Assembly (NCBI RefSeq): GCF_000621865.1 | Contig: NZ_JHXE01000009.1 | Location: 182,185 to 246,184 of the forward strand | Direction of reading: 5' to 3' | DNA length: 64,000 nt | Source of the DNA: Pseudobutyrivibrio sp. MD2005 | GTDB lineage: Bacteria > Bacillota > Clostridia > Lachnospirales > Lachnospiraceae | Shown: in pieces, positions 57,689 through 64,000 of the stretch | Position numbering within the stretch: the stretch's first letter is position 1 | How the letters are laid out: each line of letters opens with the position of its first letter | The notes under the pieces: generated by a model | Databases searched by the model: none | The model's input: the letters and a program-made list of their open reading frames with translations, nothing else | Told to the model about the DNA's origin: nothing | Program-made: the position numbers and the translations under genes

Positions 57689-60610
57689 ATGAAGAATTAT
57701 TTTTTTTCACATAAAATCAAAACGGCTGATGTCATTCTTTTGGTTGTAATAGGTCTTCTATTGACGAGCTGTCTGTACATCAGGCTTCCGATAAGTGAAG
57801 CTCTTTCAAAAACCAGAGAGATATCACTGGGATATATTACGAGAGAATACAATGGCCTTTATTATGTCATTGATAATGGTCATGCAAGAATAATGTGCTT
57901 TGATTCAGATGGTAAAGAACGTTTCTCAATCACTGATCCAAGTGATGATGGAAACAGTATTCTATACATCGATGACTGCTTAATAACGGATGAGAATTTA
58001 TATCTTTCTGTTTCTGAGTGGGATGGTATGTTGCTAGCCAGAGAACTGATCATGAAATATGATCTGGATGGCAACTATATTGAAAATGTCACTGAGAATA
58101 TCTATGGAGGCTATGACAAAAATAAACACTCGTTTTACGGCTTGGCGGAAAAACAAGGAGAATTGATGTATGGTGAATGTAAGACCGGTTCGGTCGTTAT
58201 TCATCATATCAAGGATGGAAACGATGAGGAATATATAATACCTTACACTGATGCTTATGATGCTGTAAGTGATCTTGTCATTGATGGTGATACGGTTATC
58301 ATCATGGATAAGAACGGTCAGATTAATCGATATGATAACACAATCCATACTTTGCTCTATACAACGGAATGGGAAAACGAAGACTATCGTATTCCTTACT
58401 GTATGGATGTCAAAAATGGCAATGTTTATTTTACAGATATTAGAAGTTGTGAGGCAGTCAAGGTTGATAGCGAAAATAAAAAGACTGATGTAATGATTGA
58501 AGGGATTGACTCGCAAACAGTTACGGTATGTTCGGATAATGATGATCTTTTGGTGACCAATTCCGATGGTGTCAAACGTTTCGGTGAAAACGAAGCATAT
58601 TTTACAGAAATCGAAAAATCCGACTCAGACCTGACAAAACAGTACATCTTCTTAGGATGTGCAGCTTTGCTGCTACTTATTGGAATCCTGTTTTTATTCA
58701 GACTTTTTATAGTCATTACACACTTTAAGTTTGATTCTACTAAGAGCGCTTCATTTACGATTGTTATTGTGGGAGCAGTGGTTTTAATCATAATTAGTAC
58801 CACTTTGCTCAATGCTTTCCGTGATACCTATATGGAAAAGATTAGGGAGCAGTTGAAAGCAACAGCCCTTATTGTTTCGGAAAGCATTGATGAAACAGAT
58901 ATGAGCAATATTGAAAAAGCATCTGATTTTAATTCCGAATCTTACCATACTCTTATCAACAAGATGGAGAGAGCTTTTCCACTGAATCTTGATTTCTACA
59001 AGACGGCATATTGTAATATTCTGAAACTGTCAGATGATGAACAAAGCGGCTATGGTATTGCATATCTTGATCAATCCATAGGTGTTTATTTTCCGCTTGA
59101 TGAGGTGGAATATAGCGAAGTAAAGGAAGTCTATGACACCGGTAATGAAGTTTGGAATGATGCTGTAGCCGATGTTACAGGTACTTACTTGTCTGTAAAG
59201 ATACCGATTTATTCATCAGATTCGAAAGTCATCGGTGCGGTGGCTGTCGGTGCCGATACTTATGTAGTATCGGATATGATTCAGCAGATGCAGAGGGATG
59301 TACTGTTTTCAATCGTTATCATCATGCTGTTGCTGTGGGTAATGACCAGTGAAGGCATTTCATTCTTTGTACTGTTAAATCGATTTAATGAAAAGAAGAC
59401 GGCAGGTGTTGTGGCTACTGCGGTTCCAATTCACCTTATCAGGCTGTTGATATTCTTGGTATTTACAGCTTTTAATATGGTATCTTCCTTCCTGCCTGTA
59501 TATATTCTGAAAAGATGTGAATTGTTTGCGGGAAGCAATGCCGGACTGATCGCGTCATTACCTTTGACTATTAATATCTTTATTATGGGTATCATGTCAC
59601 TGGTGTCTGCAAATCTTGTGAGACGTTTTGGTATAAAGAAAATCTTCATGTTTGCATGCCTGTTCTCAATGATTGGTAACTTGGCAATGCTTATACCTAA
59701 CTACTTCACAATGATTTTAGGCTTGTTATTTGATGGTATTGGCGTTGGTCTGATTTCCAACTCGATTTACATCATGCTGACTTACCTGGATGATAAACAG
59801 GTTCGTGATGACTGCTTGAATAATTATAATTCCGCAAGCCTTTCAGGTATAAACATGGGTATGATCATCGGTGGTCTTTTGGCTACCACACTTACACAGA
59901 GATATGTATTCATTTTTGTTGCAGTGACTTGGCTGTCGCTATTCTTCTTTGCTGGATTCCTAGCTGGCAAACTGGAGGATGTAATAACTACTGATGGAGA
60001 AGAAGAGCTTATCGAAGATTCTAGGCAGAATGCGCGAGGATTTATCTTAAATAAGACTATCCTGTCATTTTTTGCACTGATTCAGAATCCGTATATAATC
60101 TTCAACAGCTTTGTTTTTTACCTTGTTCCGATTTTTGCAGAAAGCATTGGCTATAATGAAACCGTCATCTCCGTATTGCTGGTATTATATTCGGAAGTAG
60201 CTGTATTGTTAGGCACAAGCATGATTAGTAAGACAGAAAAAACTTGTGGAGATTATGCAATCTATCTGGCAATTGGATTTAATGTTGTTGCGGTTGCATT
60301 ATTTGTGACTATGCCTAACCTGACCGGCATTATCATTTCACTGATTATAATGGGCATAAGTGCTTCATTTGGAAAACCGATTCATCAGTCATTTTTCCTC
60401 AAGCAGAAACCAACTATGGAGTTTGGTCAGGACAAAGCGATGGGCATCTATAACTTTACTGAGAATATCGGTGAGTCCCTCGGCCCTATCGTTTTTTCAA
60501 GACTTTTAGGTGTAGGAGTTGTCACTAATATTGGCTTCCTAGCATGCATAAGCGGCTTGGGATTATTACATTTCATCATGAACGGAAAGGAACTGAACCA
60601 TGGAAAATAA
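57689..60610 (+). CDS. Beta-propeller/sensor/MFS transporter fusion
   Basis: A 973-residue membrane protein of unusual architecture. Residues about 13-32 are a membrane anchor. About 40-310 are repeated beta strands with NHL/propeller-like Asp-Gly and Tyr-Asp turns, on the outside. Two hydrophobic helices (about 325-350 and 358-382) then frame a Cache-like extracellular segment (about 390-540, with Val-Ala-Val-Gly-Ala-Asp-Thr). A further helix leads into a 12-helix major facilitator superfamily unit (about 575-965) with Phe-Asp-Gly-Ile-Gly-Val-Gly and other MFS motifs. It overlaps the phosphatase gene by 11 bp. Transported substrate unknown; a receptor-like role is plausible. Confidence 0.78.
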   Translation: MKNYFFSHKIKTADVILLVVIGLLLTSCLYIRLPISEALSKTREISLGYITREYNGLYYVIDNGHARIMCFDSDGKERFSITDPSDDGNSILYIDDCLITDENLYLSVSEWDGMLLARELIMKYDLDGNYIENVTENIYGGYDKNKHSFYGLAEKQGELMYGECKTGSVVIHHIKDGNDEEYIIPYTDAYDAVSDLVIDGDTVIIMDKNGQINRYDNTIHTLLYTTEWENEDYRIPYCMDVKNGNVYFTDIRSCEAVKVDSENKKTDVMIEGIDSQTVTVCSDNDDLLVTNSDGVKRFGENEAYFTEIEKSDSDLTKQYIFLGCAALLLLIGILFLFRLFIVITHFKFDSTKSASFTIVIVGAVVLIIISTTLLNAFRDTYMEKIREQLKATALIVSESIDETDMSNIEKASDFNSESYHTLINKMERAFPLNLDFYKTAYCNILKLSDDEQSGYGIAYLDQSIGVYFPLDEVEYSEVKEVYDTGNEVWNDAVADVTGTYLSVKIPIYSSDSKVIGAVAVGADTYVVSDMIQQMQRDVLFSIVIIMLLLWVMTSEGISFFVLLNRFNEKKTAGVVATAVPIHLIRLLIFLVFTAFNMVSSFLPVYILKRCELFAGSNAGLIASLPLTINIFIMGIMSLVSANLVRRFGIKKIFMFACLFSMIGNLAMLIPNYFTMILGLLFDGIGVGLISNSIYIMLTYLDDKQVRDDCLNNYNSASLSGINMGMIIGGLLATTLTQRYVFIFVAVTWLSLFFFAGFLAGKLEDVITTDGEEELIEDSRQNARGFILNKTILSFFALIQNPYIIFNSFVFYLVPIFAESIGYNETVISVLLVLYSEVAVLLGTSMISKTEKTCGDYAIYLAIGFNVVAVALFVTMPNLTGIIISLIIMGISASFGKPIHQSFFLKQKPTMEFGQDKAMGIYNFTENIGESLGPIVFSRLLGVGVVTNIGFLACISGLGLLHFIMNGKELNHGK

Positions 60611-62252
60611 GAGGAAATCTATAAAAAGAGTATTGTTTACTGGTACGACTGTACTGGTACTGGTAGTAAGCCTTTTAATGGGTGCTTTCGGTTTATTTTC
60701 TTATGTAAATACGGTTTTAAACAAAGACAAGGCATATCTGCGTGATATACTGCAGCTTACCATGCAATACATCGACGGGGACGATCTTGAGAATTGTATA
60801 GAGACGAAACAGAAGAGTGAAAAATACGAATACGCCCAGAATTTCCTTGATAAGGTAAAGGAGAATTATGATGATATTGAATACATCTATATTATCAAAC
60901 CGCTGAATGCTAATGATACCAATAACATCATGGATGTCATGGCAGGTATTACCGCTGAAGAAAAGGAAGAAGATTTTGAGTTCTATTCTGTAGAACTTGG
61001 AAAATTAAATGAAGATGGTTATTCGGCAGAAGTGGCAGGACAGTATCTTAAGGGCATGGATGCTGATGATATTACTTATTTTTCTAACCACACCGAGTTT
61101 GGCTATGACTATACTGGCATGGTACCAATCCGAAATTCAAACGGGGAATCAGTTGCCTTACTTGCAATCGATATATCGATGAACGAAATAGCAAAAGTCT
61201 TAATGACTTATGCCATTGGAACACTGGTCCTGATAGTTTTGATTTCTTTGCAGGCAGTTAACATGGTCAATAAATGGCTTAAGAATCGTGTTATTGATCC
61301 TGTACTCAGACTTGAAAAAGTATCGGAAGCTTTTGTGGAAAGCAGTCATGTAGCTGAAACTCCAGAAGATTTGGTTATTAACGATCCGGATATTCATACA
61401 GGGGATGAGATTGAATCTCTCTCAGCAGCAATGTCTGATATGTTTGTAGGAATGAAGAACTACATGAGTTCGCTGCTGACAGTCACCAAAGATAAGGAGA
61501 AGATTAGTGCCGAATTAAATGTAGCCACAGAGATTCAGGCATCAATGCTTCCAAGAATCTTCCCTGCATTTCCAAAGCGTGAAGAATTCGATCTTTTTGC
61601 AAGTATGGATCCTGCTCTTGAAGTTGGTGGAGATTTCTACGATTTCTTCCTTATCGACGAGTATCATTTGGCATTAGTAGTCGCAGATGTTTCCGGCAAG
61701 GGCGTTCCTGCTGCTTTGTTTATGGCTATATCTAAAACATTGATTAAGGATAGAGCTCAAGGTTGCTTAGATCCTGCTACTATTCTATATAATGTTAACA
61801 ATCAACTTTCTGAAGGCAATGATGCTGATTTATTTGTTACAGTTTGGCTTGGAATTCTTGACTTGCGTAGCGGTGATATGCACTATACAGATGCTGGCCA
61901 TGAATATCCATTATTGATTAGAGCTGATGGCAAAATTGATGTAGTGAAACCGGATAAGAAAAAGCCACCTGTAGCCACAATGGAAGGAATATCATATGTG
62001 ACAAGCGAGCTACATATGGATCCTGGAGATACCATTTTCCTATACACAGATGGCGTACCAGAAGCTACAAATTCTTCAGATACACTATACGGTATGGAGA
62101 GATTAGAGCAGTTTATGGAAGCAAACTATTCATTACCGCTTGAAGAGATGCTTCCAGCTGTAAGAAAAGATGTAGATGTATTTGTTGGTGATGCACCTCA
62201 ATTTGATGATTTGACAATGCTTGCACTTCGTGTGAATAGTTTTGCTAAATAA
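60600..62252 (+). CDS. Membrane sensor PP2C-type serine phosphatase (SpoIIE/RsbU-like)
   Basis: A 550-residue protein: helix 13-33, extracellular Cache-like sensor (about 40-195), helix 200-222, HAMP-like linker (about 225-300) and a C-terminal PP2C phosphatase (about 305-548). Metal-binding Asp residues are in Val-Gly-Gly-Asp-Phe-Tyr-Asp (343-349), Ala-Asp-Val-Ser-Gly-Lys-Gly (362-368) and the final Asp-Asp-Leu-Thr-Met-Leu. In RsbU-like enzymes this domain dephosphorylates an anti-anti-sigma factor of the partner-switching type. No STAS or RsbW gene is adjacent, so the substrate is unknown. The 11-bp overlap with the MFS fusion implies a joint function. Confidence 0.9.
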   Translation: MENKRKSIKRVLFTGTTVLVLVVSLLMGAFGLFSYVNTVLNKDKAYLRDILQLTMQYIDGDDLENCIETKQKSEKYEYAQNFLDKVKENYDDIEYIYIIKPLNANDTNNIMDVMAGITAEEKEEDFEFYSVELGKLNEDGYSAEVAGQYLKGMDADDITYFSNHTEFGYDYTGMVPIRNSNGESVALLAIDISMNEIAKVLMTYAIGTLVLIVLISLQAVNMVNKWLKNRVIDPVLRLEKVSEAFVESSHVAETPEDLVINDPDIHTGDEIESLSAAMSDMFVGMKNYMSSLLTVTKDKEKISAELNVATEIQASMLPRIFPAFPKREEFDLFASMDPALEVGGDFYDFFLIDEYHLALVVADVSGKGVPAALFMAISKTLIKDRAQGCLDPATILYNVNNQLSEGNDADLFVTVWLGILDLRSGDMHYTDAGHEYPLLIRADGKIDVVKPDKKKPPVATMEGISYVTSELHMDPGDTIFLYTDGVPEATNSSDTLYGMERLEQFMEANYSLPLEEMLPAVRKDVDVFVGDAPQFDDLTMLALRVNSFAK

Positions 62253-62274
62253 TCTGTAGAACAAAATCAATTAG

Positions 62275-62297
62275 GCTTCCCAGATGAGGGGAGCCTT
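62275..62297. terminator. Hairpin after the phosphatase gene, cut from its T-tract by the IS
   Basis: AGGCTTCCC and GGGGAGCCT form a 9-bp stem (one mismatch) around AGATGA; the insertion element begins immediately after. The pattern suggests the element inserted at the foot of a terminator. Confidence 0.55.
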
Positions 62298-62307
62298 CAG
62301 ACTGTAG

Positions 62308-62345
62308 ACAAAGAGGATGCTGCAAAACTGAGTTTTGCAGCATCC
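62308..62345. terminator. Subterminal hairpin of the IS left end
   Basis: GGATGCTGCAAAACT and AGTTTTGCAGCATCC pair perfectly around one base and are followed by TTTCCTTTTTT, so it can stop forward transcription entering the element and may protect the transposase from read-through. Confidence 0.75.
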
Positions 62346-62396
62346 TTTCCTTTTTTCTAAGCTTCTTTTCTGATTTTTGTTAAAAAAGGCCTTTCT

Positions 62397-63815
62397 TTAG
62401 GCCATTTCTAAATCCCATTCTTGCTGTATTTTTGCTAGCTTCTTTAAATTCATACACGCAAAGGTAAGCGCAACCTTCATTACCATGCGCGCCTTACCAT
62501 ACATCTGTGTATATCTAAAACCATGATTCTCTTTAGCTGTTCCAAAGATTCTTTCAATGGTTTCTTTTCTGTGAGAGTATAAATCTTTCATTCCTAAGGT
62601 ATGTCTTATGTCTTCACATGTTTCCATGTATTCTTCCCAGACATGACGAGTTACAATTTTTACATGATTCTTGCTGGCTGTACATTGTCCTAAGAACTCA
62701 CACTTCTCACATATGTGACCACAGCTTTTGTATTCCTTATAACCATCTCTGTTTGTAGTGCTGTATTTTAATATCTGGTCATTAGGACAAATATAGCAGT
62801 CATTGTATTCATCATAGACATACTCATATTTCTTGAAGAATCCTTCTTTGGTCTGAGGTCTCTTGTATGGAAAAACTGGTTTGACTCCATCATCAAGAAG
62901 TAGCTTTGCAATGGCAGGAGTTTTATAACCTGCATCAACAACACATTTTTCCATACCAATGTCCTGAAGTTTATCATACAGACCTTTGAAAGTTCTGCTG
63001 TCATGCTCATTGCCAGGATTAACATCGAAGCCTAAAATCCACCCATTCTTATCACAAGCTGTTTCAATTCCATATGCAAAGACATGCTTGTGCTCACCTT
63101 TTCTAAACCATCCACTTTCGGGATCGGTAGTGCTACACTTGATTGTTTTACCATCCAAAGGAACATCATCAGTGTAATCCTCAAACTTATCATTACCACC
63201 TGACGAACCAGATGAGTGGTCATCATCGTCTTTATCTTTTAATGGCTTTTTACCATGAGCAGCTCTATCTGATAATATTTCTTTTCTCAGCATCTCCTCA
63301 TAAAACAAAGCTTCCTGCTGCGCAATTCTTCGCTGCATTTTTTTATTGTTAGCCCTTGCTTTTACATGAGTTGCATCCACGAAAATTTCTGTTGGGTCAA
63401 CAAGTTTAAAGCGATAGCATTCTTCCAAAATGTGCTGAAAGATTTGCTCAAATAAATCAGTACCTTCGAATCTTCTTGAATAGTTCTTTCCAAAGGTCGA
63501 AAAATGAGGAACCTTGTCATAGAGTTCTAGACCTAAGAACCATCTAAAAGCAACATTCACCTCAATCTCTTTTATAGTTTGGCGCATGCTTTTTATTCCG
63601 TATAAATATTGAATCAATGGGATTTTGATGAGAGTGACAGGGTCAATACTTGGACGGCCCTGATCAGGAGAATATTTATCTCTGACTAAATCATATATAA
63701 ACGACCAATCAATAGCTTTATCAATGATTCTAAGAAGATGATCTTGAGGAACCAAATCATCTGTACATACAAATGCAATCTGCTTTCTAGCCTTCTCTTT
63801 TTGCTCTGTAATCAT
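62397..63815 (-). CDS. IS1182-family DDE transposase
   Basis: A 472-residue transposase with the N-terminal IS1182/IS5-like domain (Asp-Gln-Gly-Arg-Pro-Ser-Ile-Asp-Pro-Val). The DDE core appears as Phe-Val-Asp-Ala-Thr-His (first Asp), Val-Val-Asp-Ala-Gly-Tyr-Lys-Thr (second Asp) and Glu-Thr-Ile-Glu-Arg-Ile-Phe-Gly (Glu). A Cys cluster near the C-terminal third (Cys-Gly-His-Ile-Cys-Glu-Lys-Cys) is usual for the family. A charged Asp/Ser-rich insertion lies near residues 195-215. AGGGG lies 9 nt before the ATG. No frameshift or stop interrupts it. Confidence 0.95.
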   Translation of the reverse strand: MITEQKEKARKQIAFVCTDDLVPQDHLLRIIDKAIDWSFIYDLVRDKYSPDQGRPSIDPVTLIKIPLIQYLYGIKSMRQTIKEIEVNVAFRWFLGLELYDKVPHFSTFGKNYSRRFEGTDLFEQIFQHILEECYRFKLVDPTEIFVDATHVKARANNKKMQRRIAQQEALFYEEMLRKEILSDRAAHGKKPLKDKDDDDHSSGSSGGNDKFEDYTDDVPLDGKTIKCSTTDPESGWFRKGEHKHVFAYGIETACDKNGWILGFDVNPGNEHDSRTFKGLYDKLQDIGMEKCVVDAGYKTPAIAKLLLDDGVKPVFPYKRPQTKEGFFKKYEYVYDEYNDCYICPNDQILKYSTTNRDGYKEYKSCGHICEKCEFLGQCTASKNHVKIVTRHVWEEYMETCEDIRHTLGMKDLYSHRKETIERIFGTAKENHGFRYTQMYGKARMVMKVALTFACMNLKKLAKIQQEWDLEMA

Positions 63816-64000
63816 TATTCTAACCCCTTGTTTTGATAATTCTATTATACCAAAAAAGAGGAGAGAAAGCTTGAAAAATCAAGGCTTTATCATCATTTGG
63901 ATATCCAAAAAATGAAAGAACTGGAGTCCGCTGACTCCAGTTCCTCCTTATTAAAAAGAAAAGGTCGCGGCGAAACCCGCGACACTTTGTCTACACTCTG

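Larger units (their letters stand above)
62298..64000. mobile_element. Complete IS1182-type insertion sequence (about 1703 bp)
   Basis: CAGACTGTAGACAAAG (62298-62313) is an inverted match, 15 of 16, to CTTTGTCTACACTCTG (63985-64000), so the right end coincides with the last base of the window. Each end is followed inwards by a perfect hairpin (left GGATGCTGCAAAACT/AGTTTTGCAGCATCC, right GTCGCGG/CCGCGAC). The single transposase is intact. The target duplication cannot be checked because the right flank is outside. Confidence 0.85.

Overview
The window looks like chromosome from a low-GC, anaerobic Gram-positive of the Lachnospiraceae, most like Butyrivibrio or Pseudobutyrivibrio. That placement is inference from gene content: an Ech-type NiFe hydrogenase, a reverse-rubrerythrin/PerR oxygen defence, a LarE/AlsD pair, consensus sigma-A promoters, AGGAGG-type ribosome sites, and a carbohydrate locus dominated by fructan enzymes. 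I saw no rRNA, tRNA or CRISPR array.

Layout. 0-3 kb: end of an ech hydrogenase operon, then a reverse-strand cluster of small double-glycine-leader peptides carrying zinc-binding Cys/His motifs, then a conserved hypothetical with a sigma-28-like promoter. 3-10 kb: ispE, a GntR regulator, a DUF1934 protein, a TPP-riboswitch-controlled thiT, hflX, a Na/Pi cotransporter, rubrerythrin and perR. 11-14 kb: a two-gene 2-hydroxyacyl-CoA dehydratase-like operon. 14-20 kb: two CIRCE-controlled stress genes (hsp20, clpB) flanking an array of 53-bp tandem repeats and a symporter with an extra N-terminal domain. 20-34.5 kb: a fructan-type utilisation locus with two paralogous LacI repressors, a surface GH32-like lipoprotein, a 1506-residue protein of eight repeats, an ABC importer (two permeases and a binding protein) and an intracellular GH32. 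34.7-48.6 kb: housekeeping genes (rarA, an aminotransferase, proC, larE-like, alsD, asnS, asnA, a YerC/TrpR-like regulator, a DUF1836 protein, pcrA, an RlmD-type methyltransferase). 48.6-52.3 kb: a decayed mobile island bounded by two directly repeated, truncated serine-recombinase heads, with an XRE/DinD divergent switch inside. 52.5-56.4 kb: small redox and signalling genes. 56.5-62.3 kb: an operon of an unknown protein, a propeller/sensor/MFS fusion and a PP2C phosphatase. 62.3-64 kb: a complete IS1182-type element ending exactly at the window edge.

Four observations stand out. (1) asnS and asnA are preceded by a 24-codon leader ORF with 11 Asn codons, driven by a TTGACA-17-TATACT promoter and followed by mutually exclusive antiterminator and terminator hairpins: a textbook-shaped amino-acid attenuator, for asparagine, in a phylum where T-boxes usually do this job. 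(2) The 0.7 kb between proC and larE is almost wholly one giant inverted repeat of about 607 bp with a branched apex. (3) The double-glycine peptide cluster includes one peptide with a perfect C2H2 zinc-finger spacing. (4) The propeller/sensor/MFS plus PP2C operon looks like an undescribed signalling unit. Many other intergenic regions also hold long fold-back structures (417-506, 2203-2303, 6089-6184, 42222-42309, 42325-42463).
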